Positions 54,547 through 63,578 of a stretch of 64,000 bases of DNA are shown in pieces. How positions within the stretch are numbered: position 1 is the first letter of the stretch; each line of letters begins with the position of its first letter. The notes below the pieces were generated by a model. The model was not told the DNA's origin. It worked only from the letters and a program-made list of their open reading frames with translations, and did not search any database. Position numbers and translations under genes: made by a program. The stretch is from Cytobacillus oceanisediminis 2691. Lineage in GTDB: Bacteria > Bacillota > Bacilli > Bacillales > Cytobacillaceae. The stretch is taken from assembly GCF_000294775.2 (NCBI RefSeq), contig NZ_CP015507.1, forward strand, positions 248,001 through 312,000, read 5' to 3'.

Positions 54547-54658
54547 GCAACCATTTTTAGGTTAGCAGGTCCTTATATAAAACATATGCGTCCTTTGGGA
54601 TGATCTAGAAAACACTATTTTTGTGTTTATTTTAGAACATTCTAAAGGGCGTTTTTTT
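54547..54658 (+). promoter_or_regulatory. Structured leader with terminator, family A member
   Basis: AACC/GGTT hairpin then TTAGCAGG, then CGTCCTTTGGGATGAT pairing with AACATTCTAAAGGGCG and seven T, with an internal CAC/GTG hairpin. A TTGAAC-N18-TAAAAT promoter lies at 54482-54511. Nearly superimposable on 63425-63537. Confidence 0.7.
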
Positions 54659-54730
54659 GCGTTTTAGAGGGGGCCCATTAGAATCATTAAAACTATAAAG
54701 TAAAAACTTTATGGAAGGGTTGTGTTGTTA

Positions 54731-54787
54731 ATGTTTACAACAAAGGCTAATTTTTTCTGGCGAAATGGAGGAGAGTTTTATGTTTAA
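54731..54787 (+). CDS. Possible 18-aa leader peptide
   Basis: ATG to TAA in 19 codons, overlapping the next gene start (ATGTTTAAG) by 8 bases. Preceded by GGAAGGG 11 bases upstream. May couple translation. Weak evidence. Confidence 0.3.
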   Translation: MFTTKANFFWRNGGEFYV

Positions 54788-55310
54788 GTTAACATGCTTT
54801 GCTCCGATTGAGCCTGAACAGTTAGGAAAAGCTTTAAAGGGTATCCACTTCAATCAGGTGAGAAATGGATTTGAATGGGCTATTGATGGTTCAACTTTTC
54901 GTATTGAGCCATTTGAAAACCAGCCTAGAACTTCGCTAAAAGGGTATCGAATTACATTTAATTGTGATTTATCTGGAGGGTTGTATTTATTTGATCTATC
55001 TTTAGGATGCCTCGGTGCATATGTAACAGGGATTGAATTTATACTTGAACATCCATCAATGTTCCATGCTAATTGGATGAAAGAAATGCGTAAAAGGCCA
55101 TCCTTTAAAATGATAGATCCAAGAGGGCTATTTTTCAAAAATGGAATTAACATTGTTCTAGTAAATGACTCAGTGACAATTAAAATGCATAGCAGAAAAA
55201 ATAAAAAACTAATATTGGCGGATTGTATAAAACAGATTGATCTTATTCGGGAAGAACTGCAGCCGAATGATTTCAATCTGTTTTCGTTTCAAAGGGAGGA
55301 TATCGCATAA
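54780..55310 (+). CDS. Unknown protein, first of a three-gene operon
   Basis: 176 aa from the ATG at 54780 with GGAGGAGAG upstream (a longer in-frame start lies within that site). Mixed alpha/beta, no motif recognised. TAATG overlap with the next gene. Confidence 0.6.
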   Translation: MFKLTCFAPIEPEQLGKALKGIHFNQVRNGFEWAIDGSTFRIEPFENQPRTSLKGYRITFNCDLSGGLYLFDLSLGCLGAYVTGIEFILEHPSMFHANWMKEMRKRPSFKMIDPRGLFFKNGINIVLVNDSVTIKMHSRKNKKLILADCIKQIDLIREELQPNDFNLFSFQREDIA

Positions 55311-55729
55311 TGGTTGAGTTTTACACTAAAGATGCAACGCAGTTTATTGTTACTTCTGATAAAATCTATCGAAATGGTGAAGTCGTAATTCAGGGCAATA
55401 TTCATATTCATCATCTCATATTAAATGAGCCAGCGTGGATTGATGTTCAGCAAGGAGAAGATAAACCACCCATTTTTCTTAAACTTGATAAAGTATCTGC
55501 TGTATTACCTAGCCAGGAATTCTTTAACGGGGATAGGTGCCATCGGAATGCTTACCAGGTTTCCTTCTATGTTCATAAAACAGAGGGTTGGGTCATGGAA
55601 AAGGAAGTATTATCAGCTGTTAATGATATGCATGTACGCCAAATTTTAAAGGCTAAACATGGTAGAGACATTCGTTCAGTTTCTTCTGAGCTTTTACAAT
55701 CTGATACTGAACTTTCAATTACTTATTAA
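55310..55729 (+). CDS. Unknown protein
   Basis: 139 aa, beta-rich N-terminus (IVTSDKIYRNGEVVIQGNIHIHHL). Overlaps the previous stop (TAATG). Not recognised. Confidence 0.6.
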   Translation: MVEFYTKDATQFIVTSDKIYRNGEVVIQGNIHIHHLILNEPAWIDVQQGEDKPPIFLKLDKVSAVLPSQEFFNGDRCHRNAYQVSFYVHKTEGWVMEKEVLSAVNDMHVRQILKAKHGRDIRSVSSELLQSDTELSITY

Positions 55730-55748
55730 CCTGAAGGGGGATAAAAAA

Positions 55749-56129
55749 ATGGAGTCAATTATTTATAGAGTTTTACTAAGCGGCCATAAGTTTGCTAAGG
55801 ATGTAATTGTGAATGAGGATAATCTTTGTAGCTTTCTTCATACGATACGAAATTGTCCATTAGTTGTAGTTATGGGACCTGAAAATACTATATTTCTACG
55901 CATAGAACATGGAAACATTATTGGAGAGGAAAAGATCAAAAACCAACTGCAGGAGATTGAACATGCAGAACAAGCGGGAAACTGGAGACCTTTATCTCTG
56001 TATCAAATCTCTTACTATTGTATACTCCATGAAACCGTTTACTTGTATGCAGAAAACCGGGAACAAGCCAAGAAAGATTTCTTAACTTGGTCAATTTTTG
56101 AACCAGAGGTCATTGTTTTAGTGGCTTAA
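55749..56129 (+). CDS. Unknown protein
   Basis: 126 aa from the ATG at 55749 with AAGGGGG upstream. Not recognised; Glu/His-rich centre (EIEHAEQAGNWRPLSLYQ). Third gene of the operon. Confidence 0.6.
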   Translation: MESIIYRVLLSGHKFAKDVIVNEDNLCSFLHTIRNCPLVVVMGPENTIFLRIEHGNIIGEEKIKNQLQEIEHAEQAGNWRPLSLYQISYYCILHETVYLYAENREQAKKDFLTWSIFEPEVIVLVA

Positions 56130-56155
56130 TCTTAACTCCATACTCCCTTTCTAGT

Positions 56156-56177
56156 GGGGAACTTATTCTCAGGTTCC
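56156..56177 (+). promoter_or_regulatory. Hairpin in leader of 56215 gene
   Basis: GGGAAC/GTTCCC stem with a 10-base loop, and a further GGGAACCC word downstream that could pair alternatively. Confidence 0.4.
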
Positions 56178-56214
56178 CAATACTAGATAAGGGAACCCTA
56201 ATGGAGTGAAAGAA

Positions 56215-57054
56215 ATGAGTAGAATACCAGCTGAAACATTAATGGAAAAATTCATTGAGGATGGACACTACCCGGAGTTAAAAAAAACTGAGGGGACGTT
56301 AAAAACCCTTACTAATTCCATTAAAACAGCTTTGGAATCTTCAGAATCCAAGCGACATGTATTTGAGAAATGGAACCTGGTAGGAAGGTTTACTGCCAAA
56401 AAGATTTATAACGTGGATTACATAGGCCTAAATGAATATCTATATGATGTTGGTTTATTGCTTCAAGTAACAGAAATCGATAACAAAGCGATAAAAACCA
56501 ATGAATTGTATCACGATATGATTCAAGATTTTCGTTTGCCAGAAACATTCTATGTTAAGCCAAACTTCAATAAAGCAGGCAAGGAACTGATAAAAAGCAA
56601 ATTCGAAATTCCGGATCACTGGGGCATTAACGAAGCAGCACAGCATATAGGACAGCTGAAACCGAGAGCGAAGGAATTAGCGCAGCAATATGAGGGGCTA
56701 AAATCAAAATTGGTCCATTTAATAGAAAAGGACCAGCAAAAATCCATAAAGCAACCCATTTCTCATAAGTATGGCAGTATTTCATTAGTAGCAAACCAAC
56801 CTAAATACGACATATCTGCAATATATGATTATTTAGGCGAGTGGCTGCTAATTGAATATGGTAAGCCAAACTCTAAGCTATTAGAACATTATATTTTGAA
56901 TGGGATGCTTTCTGAAAGAGATATCGAACCTTTTAAAACTGTTAAGGATATTCGGCTGGATTTTTCCGTAATGACCTTAGAAGATGAAGAAAAGTTCCTA
57001 ACTATGAAGGACATAAAAAAGCAAATATCAGCGGCCAATAGAGTCGGTGCATAG
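56215..57054 (+). CDS. Unknown protein, possible phage/plasmid nucleic-acid gene
   Basis: 279 aa from the ATG at 56215 (GGAGTG upstream; GTG at 56206 lies within that site). Helical, Lys-rich, no known motif; soluble. It precedes a small gene and the DndC-like gene. Confidence 0.6.
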   Translation: MSRIPAETLMEKFIEDGHYPELKKTEGTLKTLTNSIKTALESSESKRHVFEKWNLVGRFTAKKIYNVDYIGLNEYLYDVGLLLQVTEIDNKAIKTNELYHDMIQDFRLPETFYVKPNFNKAGKELIKSKFEIPDHWGINEAAQHIGQLKPRAKELAQQYEGLKSKLVHLIEKDQQKSIKQPISHKYGSISLVANQPKYDISAIYDYLGEWLLIEYGKPNSKLLEHYILNGMLSERDIEPFKTVKDIRLDFSVMTLEDEEKFLTMKDIKKQISAANRVGA

Positions 57055-57101
57055 GTGAAAATTATTTCTTATGAGGTTTTCTAACTAACGGAGGGAAAAG
57101 G

Positions 57102-57284
57102 ATGGTTTATAATAAAACAGCTTTTATTGCAACTCTTCCAACCAAGATACAAGAGGATACATTTAAATGTTTGGAGTCTACAGGTATTTCTACTGAAGAT
57201 ATTCAAAATGCGATGGATTCTAGACTATGTGACTTAGAAGAATTAATAAATGTAAAGAGGTATTGGACAAGTAGATTCAACTAA
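57102..57284 (+). CDS. Small unknown protein (60 aa)
   Basis: ATG with GGAGGG upstream. Acidic, helical, two Cys. Directly upstream of the DndC-like gene leader. Confidence 0.55.
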   Translation: MVYNKTAFIATLPTKIQEDTFKCLESTGISTEDIQNAMDSRLCDLEELINVKRYWTSRFN

Positions 57285-57340
57285 AATGATGAGAATCATG
57301 AAAATTTGGATAGAATACTAAATATTTTATTGGGGGTGAA

Positions 57341-57400
57341 AATCCTCTGCTAAACTAGTATTAGCAGGGGGTTTCCCCCTTTTACTATTAGCAGAGGATT
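57341..57400 (+). promoter_or_regulatory. Leader with competing hairpins masking the DndC-like ribosome binding site
   Basis: AATCCTCTGCTAA (57341-57353) is a perfect complement of TTAGCAGAGGATT (57388-57400), which contains the AGAGGA ribosome binding site. Inside lies an alternative CTGCTAA/TTAGCAG hairpin and a GGGGGTTTCCCCC stem with a short T run. The two folds are mutually exclusive. Confidence 0.7.
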
Positions 57401-57404
57401 GTTT

Positions 57405-59378
57405 ATGACAATTAACGTGATTAAAAAACAATCTGATAATAACTTTATGGAATGGATACTTGATCCAGAATCTAAGCTAAAACAATTCCAAGACATAAAA
57501 ACTCTTATGAAAAATGAATATCTTAATGACCCTTATGATTGGGTGGTTGCATTCTCCTCCGGTAAAGATTCGACTTTAGTTTTAAAACTTGTTTGGGAAA
57601 TGTTATCTGAATTGACTCAAGATCAACGGCACAAGAAGATACATGTCATTTCATCTGATACTACTGTAGAAACAAACAAGTTAACATCCTTTCTTCATAA
57701 ATCACTTAAAATGATAGCTGTTAATGGCGCGGAATTGGGTATCGAAGTCCATCTGGTGAAGCCTCGTCTCATCCAGAGGTATTTCAGACACGTAATAGGA
57801 TTGGGAGTAATTCCACCCGCTCCTGGTAAAGGTTTTCAATGGTGTACTGATCGATTAAAAATAGCTCCTCTAAACTCCAAAATGACTGAGATTCTAAAGC
57901 AACAGCCAGTAATTATACCAGAACCCGAGTATAACCATAGATTAACTCTACTCCTCGGTGTTCGTTTAGATGAGAGCATAAAAAGAGCTGCTAGTATCAA
58001 GAGACATACATCAAATGATTTCTTTGGGGAGCATGATTATATACCCAATGCGAGAGTATTCCATGCTGTGAGAGATATTAGCACCGATGACACCTGGAAT
58101 TTTCTTAGGTATAAAAGTAAAGAACTACCATGGGGAATGCCTATTGAAAAATTGGAAGCAATGTATGGGGGCTCCAATATTAAAGAGTGTCCAGTGATCC
58201 GCAGCAAAAAAGAATTGAACAAATCATGTGGAAATACACGCACGGGTTGCTGGGTCTGCCTATTAGGTGGCCGAAAAGATAAAATGTTACAGGAATTAAT
58301 CGATGGTGGAGATGAATCCGTTACTTATTTGGCAGATTGGAAAGAATTTCTTTTCGATGTAACGTTCGATTGTAGATACAAGGATCCCATAAAAGGAATT
58401 AAGGAGATTGAAAAAAGAGTTCAAAAGCATTCAAATAAGGGATTCTTAGATAATCCTGCCCTGTGGCATGAAGATGAGTTTAATCGTTATATCGACGATT
58501 ATAAAGCATATGAGCGAGCTACAAAAGGAAATGAAAAAGGAGAGTATGATCCTGGTAAATTCTCTTTTGAAATGCGCCGTATGTTGCTCGAAAAGTTATT
58601 TTATGCTCAGGAAATGGCCGGCTACAAACTGATATCTGATAAAGAAGTACTTTTGATTATTCAGGAGTGGTCCAATGAAGGTTATAATGTGGCCCTGGAA
58701 GAACTTAAGCCTATAAACCACCATTATGATGGGGCAGTAGTGCTAAAAAGAGACTGGACCATAAATGAAAAGGAAACGACCAATAAAAACGCTATTTTCT
58801 TTGTGGAGGTCCCATTAAATATGCCCGCTAGTGAATTAGCGGTATATCACAAGGAACGTCAACGTTTAACAGGTAAAAGCATTTTTTGTTTTTACAGTCA
58901 TGCTGATTTTAGCCATGCTAAGATGGTTTATAATAAAGCGACTTTCTTGGTTTGTAAAAAGGACATTTTAACACTAGAGGAAGCTACATCATATGTTTAT
59001 GAATGGCTTTATCTAGAAGGTCATATTACAATCGGTATGGATGGCAAGTCCTTTACAAAAATGACAAAAGAAGCTAAGAATGCTGCATTAAAGCATCTAA
59101 TGATTGACACTCTTGGGGGAGCAATTAAGAGCCTGGATGAAAGGATAGGGTCTTTGAAAAATCAATCTGTAAACCTTAAGACTCTTTCGGATGAGGAAAT
59201 AGCTAAATTATCAAGAAGATGGTCCTTGCTTCAAAAGTGGATAAGAATAGAAAAAGAAAATCACATTGAACAAAATGAGAAAATAAATAATAAATTAACT
59301 GTAAACAATAAAAAAGTAGAGTATGACTATAATAGTGTTTACCTTACAAAAGATGGTCAACTTGTATTTACATTTTAA
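57405..59378 (+). CDS. DndC-like PAPS-reductase-family protein (orphan)
   Basis: 657 aa from the ATG at 57405 (GAGG seven bases upstream). The PP-loop AFSSGKDSTLVLKLV (residues about 47-62), HVISSDTTVETNK, CTDRLKIAPLN and a Cys-rich RTGCWVCLLGG segment match the DNA phosphorothioation sulfurtransferase DndC/PAPS reductase family, with an extra C-terminal 200 residues. No DndB, D or E genes are visible. It could modify another substrate or act in trans. Confidence 0.75.
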   Translation: MTINVIKKQSDNNFMEWILDPESKLKQFQDIKTLMKNEYLNDPYDWVVAFSSGKDSTLVLKLVWEMLSELTQDQRHKKIHVISSDTTVETNKLTSFLHKSLKMIAVNGAELGIEVHLVKPRLIQRYFRHVIGLGVIPPAPGKGFQWCTDRLKIAPLNSKMTEILKQQPVIIPEPEYNHRLTLLLGVRLDESIKRAASIKRHTSNDFFGEHDYIPNARVFHAVRDISTDDTWNFLRYKSKELPWGMPIEKLEAMYGGSNIKECPVIRSKKELNKSCGNTRTGCWVCLLGGRKDKMLQELIDGGDESVTYLADWKEFLFDVTFDCRYKDPIKGIKEIEKRVQKHSNKGFLDNPALWHEDEFNRYIDDYKAYERATKGNEKGEYDPGKFSFEMRRMLLEKLFYAQEMAGYKLISDKEVLLIIQEWSNEGYNVALEELKPINHHYDGAVVLKRDWTINEKETTNKNAIFFVEVPLNMPASELAVYHKERQRLTGKSIFCFYSHADFSHAKMVYNKATFLVCKKDILTLEEATSYVYEWLYLEGHITIGMDGKSFTKMTKEAKNAALKHLMIDTLGGAIKSLDERIGSLKNQSVNLKTLSDEEIAKLSRRWSLLQKWIRIEKENHIEQNEKINNKLTVNNKKVEYDYNSVYLTKDGQLVFTF

Positions 59379-59379
59379 A

Positions 59380-59406
59380 ACGAGGACTTTGTCTTCGTTT
59401 TTTTTG
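59380..59406 (+). terminator. Terminator after DndC-like gene
   Basis: AACGAGGAC/GTCTTCGTT with eight T. Confidence 0.8.
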
Positions 59407-59569
59407 AGGGAAAACCTTTTGCTGTGCACAGATAATAATGTCGCTTAATTTATAATATAGTCATTCAAAAAGTAATAAGTTGTTTAATAATCCTTATTCC
59501 ACAAACGGGGCAGGTTTGTTTAAAAAGGATATAGAATAAATAATAAAGTGATTATGGGGGAGGGATGTT

Positions 59570-60022
59570 TTGGGTAAGAATTTGGTTTTTCACATACCTA
59601 CTTATACAAAAATCAATTCTACATTTCCAAAACCAAGGAATGATAATTACGATTATTGGGTGCCATTAATTAATTACTATTTACCAAAGTCAGACACGAT
59701 TGAAATTCATTGTTGGAATGAAGAAATTGAGATTATTAGAGAAATTAAATGTCTTAACATAAATATGCTTGAAATGCAGGATGAAAAAATAACAATATTC
59801 AAGGCGAAGAAAATCTGTACCCTTTCAGATTATTTATTGAATAAAAATTTGGATCAAAACGACAACTTCAAGTGGTTTACAGTTAATTTAATATACGATG
59901 GAGTGACTGTGTTTCATTTAGGTCATTGGGGAACAGAATTCTTTGTACCAAATGCAAAGGAAAGGGACATTTTACTTATCAAAAATGTAATTCCTCCGGA
60001 ATCAAATTTGCACAAATACTAA
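59570..60022 (+). CDS. Unknown protein
   Basis: 150 aa, TTG start after GGGAGGG. Aromatic-rich, cysteine-poor, no motif; possibly an immunity-type protein but unsupported. Confidence 0.5.
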   Translation: MGKNLVFHIPTYTKINSTFPKPRNDNYDYWVPLINYYLPKSDTIEIHCWNEEIEIIREIKCLNINMLEMQDEKITIFKAKKICTLSDYLLNKNLDQNDNFKWFTVNLIYDGVTVFHLGHWGTEFFVPNAKERDILLIKNVIPPESNLHKY

Positions 60023-60032
60023 AATAGTTAGC

Positions 60033-60056
60033 TGCCAAATGGCGGCTTTTTTGTTC
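60033..60056 (+). terminator. Terminator
   Basis: AGCTGCCA/TGGCGGCT hairpin with six T after the 150-aa gene. Confidence 0.8.
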
Positions 60057-60178
60057 AATAAACGGGGCGATTAGCAAAAAAAGACTAATACCCCTTCTAG
60101 TTTCTGGGATATTCCAAAACTTTTAAATTTTATATTCGTAGTTTATTATGCCTTTCTATCTGAGATTGGAGGTTTCAA

Positions 60179-60705
60179 ATGAGAAGAAGCTATAAAATAT
60201 ATGCATATGTAGTTTTATTAATCATTGCAGTTTTAGCTGTCTTTGATAGTTTAAATAGTTCAAATGCTGCGGAAGATGTCCGAACGGAAAAGGATGCGTT
60301 AGTTCAGAAAGTTACAAGACTAGAAAAAGAAAATGAAAATAAGTCTAATTTGTTCAATGAGGTAAGATAGGAAAAGAAGTCCTTAGAAGAAAACCTTTCT
60401 CAATTGGAAGAAGAAGTTGAAACTTTAAGATCTGCTATTGAATATAAAGAGTTTATTGCCGCTTTAAGTACGATTGAATCCTACAAGGCTTCACAATCAT
60501 TTCAGGAAGCAACTAAATTTATGGCTTTTAAGATGGGCAAGGTTACTTTACAACAGACAAAGCAGGGAACTGCCCTTGTGGTTTTGGCTTTAATGGCAAA
60601 GGGTTTGAATGGATACCAAATGCTGTTCTGGATCTTAAGGAATTCAGAATTGAAAAGGATAAAGTGTACCTTACCTACAATACGGTTGAAGATATCAAAA
60701 CCATT
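60179..60705 (+). pseudogene. Broken membrane coiled-coil protein gene
   Basis: ATG at 60179: N-terminal membrane helix and coiled coil (60 aa), then TAG at 60368, after which the same frame continues coiled coil (EKKSLEENLSQLEEEVETL). Around 60560 the coding frame shifts (FGFNGKGFEWIPNAVLDLKEF appears in another frame). One nonsense plus one frameshift means it is degraded. Its 3' end is fused to an aroA remnant. Confidence 0.6.
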
Positions 60706-60708
60706 GAA

Positions 60709-61083
60709 ATCTCTATGAGGGAGATGTCTGATCAGACATTAACATTGGCAGCAATTGCTCCATTCGCAGATGGTCCAATAACCATTAAAGATGTTGAACA
60801 TATACGTCATCATGAATCGAATCGAATTAGTGTAATATGCGAATCACTTTCTAGGTTAGGAATTAAAGTGGAGGAATTTAAAGATGGACTAAAAGTTTAT
60901 CCAGGTAACCCGAAACCAACTTTACTAAATACGCATGATGATCATAGAGTTGCAATGTCATTAGCACTTATCGGTTCAAGAGTTGATGGGATACAAATAA
61001 ATGATCCAGGATGTGTTTCTAAAACTTGTCCTCAGTATTTTGCTTTGTTGGAAAGCTTAGGTTTAAACATAATTCAACATTAA
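60709..61083 (+). pseudogene. aroA: aroA (EPSP synthase) C-terminal fragment
   Basis: About 125 aa: SDQTLTLAAIAPFADGPITI, HESNRI, THDDHRVAMSLALIGSR and DPGCVSKTCPQYFALLE, all matching the C-terminal quarter of 3-phosphoshikimate 1-carboxyvinyltransferase (usually about 430 aa). The N-terminal domain is absent, replaced by the preceding broken gene. A remnant left by deletion; inactive as an enzyme. Confidence 0.75.
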
Positions 61084-61172
61084 ATAATATCCGATGGCGA
61101 TACTTCAGAAGAGGAAGGGAAATATTGGTGTAAGGTAGAAATAATAATATATAAATAAAAGGAGATTTTTTA

Positions 61173-61847
61173 ATGGTCAATTATAATGTGAGAACTTATG
61201 AGGAAGCAATAAACGTAATTAAGGAGCTTGGTATACTGCCCCTTGCACCAATAATTCCTGGGTTTCCTTCTCTAAATACAATTACTCTAGAAAAGTATTG
61301 GCATTCAGATACAGAGTTCGACCCTTGGACCTGGAGGACAAAATTTTCTGCTGATGGGGTTGCAGGATATGGTAAATTCATTAAGAAAAAATCAGTATTG
61401 ATTTCCCTTGAGTTTCTTCCATATATTAAAAGGATTCTAGGTCATTCTGAGCCCGTTGAGGAAAGGTACGATAACGGCAACATAACTAAAGAAGCATTTG
61501 ACATATACAAAATAATTAGCCAAGAGGAAGGAATAGATACAAGGGCATTAAGGAAAAAAGCAGGGCTGAAGGATAGAGACAAAAAAAGGCTTTTTGATAA
61601 TGCAATGTTGGAACTGCAAGGGTCAATGGATATTGTGATTTCAGGCATACAGGATAAAGTAAATGAAGATGGTGAAAAAAATGGATGGAGTAGTACTGCT
61701 TTTGAGACCTATGACTCCTGGGCAATGAGAAATAGTGTTGAAAACATAATTAAAGATAGAGAAGAAGCAAAGAAATTCCTTATATCTCATTTTAAATATT
61801 TATGTAGTAACGAATCTCTAAAAAGCCTTGAAAAAATATTTGCGTAA
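61173..61847 (+). CDS. AlkZ-related family protein (tentative)
   Basis: 224 aa with AAGGAG upstream. Segments FDPWTWRTKFSADGVAGYGKF and KSVLISLEFLPYIK resemble AlkZ/YcaQ-related proteins, whose relatives bind damaged DNA. No catalytic QxQ-type motif is visible, so activity is uncertain. Confidence 0.5.
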   Translation: MVNYNVRTYEEAINVIKELGILPLAPIIPGFPSLNTITLEKYWHSDTEFDPWTWRTKFSADGVAGYGKFIKKKSVLISLEFLPYIKRILGHSEPVEERYDNGNITKEAFDIYKIISQEEGIDTRALRKKAGLKDRDKKRLFDNAMLELQGSMDIVISGIQDKVNEDGEKNGWSSTAFETYDSWAMRNSVENIIKDREEAKKFLISHFKYLCSNESLKSLEKIFA

Positions 61848-61874
61848 GTTTATAAGAAATGGTGTGATTTAATT

Positions 61875-62258
61875 ATGGAGCTTACACACACAAGAATTTT
61901 AGTAGACAATTACAGGGAATGTTTCTTATTTTATAGAGATGTTTTAGGATTTGAAGTATCGTGGGGAGATGAAGAATCCTTGTATGCAGATTTTAAGTTC
62001 AGTGGTTGTACATTAGGACTATTTGAAAGGAAACAAATGCTTGAAGCTATTGGTACAGAAAAAGATCCTCTTATACATAAGTATGATAGAGCAGCATTGG
62101 TTTTTCAGGTAGATAATGTTGAAGAGAAATATGAAAACTAAAAAGAAAAAGTTGAATTCATAACTAAACCTACGGCACAAGAAGGATGGGGAATTAAAGT
62201 AGCTCACTTTAGAGATCCTGATGGAACACTTATTGAAATATATGAGAGTTTGAAATAA
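61875..62258 (+). pseudogene. Glyoxalase/VOC-family gene with in-frame stop
   Basis: LTHTRILVDNYRECFLFYRDVLGFEV and, after a TAA at 62139-62141, GIKVAHFRDPDGTLIEIYESLK in the same frame: a typical VOC protein of about 127 aa interrupted by one nonsense codon. Confidence 0.75.
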
Positions 62259-62267
62259 ATAAGTACG

Positions 62268-62297
62268 ATGCTTAAAAAGGCATCGGCTTTTTTCTTT
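62268..62297 (+). terminator. Terminator after VOC gene
   Basis: CGATGC/GCATCG hairpin followed by T-rich run. Confidence 0.75.
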
Positions 62298-62613
62298 TTC
62301 TCCAAGGATTTTGTGATACTATTCACTTAAACAATAGGGTGCGTTAGTTGTACAAGAATGAAACAACTTTAATATCCTTTTAAACAACAATATTCTATTA
62401 AATCACTTCAATTTTAACAACTATTAGAGCCTTATTACATATCAAATGTAGTGAGGCTCTTGTTTATTAAAGCGAAAGTAAAAACTTTATTATCGTTCTA
62501 CATTTGCTCTTGGGTATTTAAAGGAATTTATGTGTTCTTATCGAAAGTATGAAACCAGGATCCAAATAAATATTCGTACTTAAATACTATAAAACTTATA
62601 TAGGAGTATCTAG
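62298..62613 (+). other. Non-coding gap with leader hairpin
   Basis: Contains AGAGCCT/AGGCTCT hairpin (about 62424-62461) followed by TGTTT, a possible weak attenuator for the EEP-family gene; otherwise no gene. Confidence 0.45.
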
Positions 62614-63327
62614 ATGAAACTAATTGTTTGGAATGCTGCAATGCGTTTTAGAGATAAATTGGAACACTTAAAATCATATCAAGCAGATATTTTAATTATT
62701 CCAGAATCCGAATCTCCGGAAAAATGGGGACAAACTAAACTTCAGGACGTTAATCAATTTCTTTGGTTTGGTGAGAAAGTTAATAAAGGGATTGGTATAT
62801 TTACATTAAATGAACATTATAAAATTGAACTTCATCCTTTACATAACAAGGATTTCCGCTATATTATTCCGTTGTTGGTAACTGGAAAACGGAATTTTAT
62901 TCTCTTTGCGGTATGGTCACAAAATACAAAAGCAAAATTTGAAAGTTACATTGGTCAAATATATTTAGCCCTAAAATATTATGACACTTTGTTGAAGGAA
63001 CCCTGTGTTATTGCTGGGGATTGGAATAGCAATAAGAACTTTGATCATATCAGGAGGGTTGGTACGCACACGGATGTTGTCAATCTATTGAAAAGTAAGG
63101 GTATAACTAGTACATACCATCATTTTTATAACGAAGAGCATGGTGTTGAGTCACAGCCTACCCACTATTTTCGAAAAGAATATGCAAGACCATTTCATAT
63201 CGACTATATTTTTACTTCTAAAGATATACTATCATCGCTAAATAAAATGGAAGTAGGGAAACATGAAAATTGGATTAAATTAAGTGATCATATGCCTTTG
63301 TTAACGGATTTTAACGGTATCCAATAG
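62614..63327 (+). CDS. Endonuclease/exonuclease/phosphatase-family protein
   Basis: 237 aa. Conserved EEP residues: N in VWNAA, E in IIPESES, GDWNSN, HIDYIF and SDHMPLL. The family includes metal-dependent nucleases and phosphatases. No signal peptide, so intracellular. ATG with TAGGAG upstream. Confidence 0.85.
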   Translation: MKLIVWNAAMRFRDKLEHLKSYQADILIIPESESPEKWGQTKLQDVNQFLWFGEKVNKGIGIFTLNEHYKIELHPLHNKDFRYIIPLLVTGKRNFILFAVWSQNTKAKFESYIGQIYLALKYYDTLLKEPCVIAGDWNSNKNFDHIRRVGTHTDVVNLLKSKGITSTYHHFYNEEHGVESQPTHYFRKEYARPFHIDYIFTSKDILSSLNKMEVGKHENWIKLSDHMPLLTDFNGIQ

Positions 63328-63360
63328 CCAATAGACTCATATGGGCTCCATAAATATATA

Positions 63361-63389
63361 TTGCCTATAAATCCAAATAATAGTAAAAT
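63361..63389 (+). promoter_or_regulatory. Promoter before leader D
   Basis: TTGCCT (63361-63366), 17-bp spacer, TAAAAT (63384-63389). Confidence 0.6.
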
Positions 63390-63424
63390 AAATTTGTAAC
63401 ATTTTATTATTTTATTATTTTTTA

Positions 63425-63537
63425 GCAACCAATCTTTGGTTAGCAGGCTATGTTTATTAAACGTATGCGTTCTTTGGAACGATTCTTTTACACATTTTTT
63501 ATGTGCTTATTAGAGTCATTCTGGAGGGCGCTTTTTT
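63425..63537 (+). promoter_or_regulatory. Structured leader with terminator, family A member
   Basis: AACCA/TGGTT hairpin followed by TAGCAGG, then GCGTTCTTTGGAACGATTCT pairing with AGAGTCATTCTGGAGGGCGC and six T, inner CACA/TGTG hairpin. Closely matches 54547-54658 with compensating changes in the stems. Confidence 0.7.
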
Positions 63538-63578
63538 GCGTTTTAATAAAAAAATATACCAGAAAGGTGGAAAAGAAA

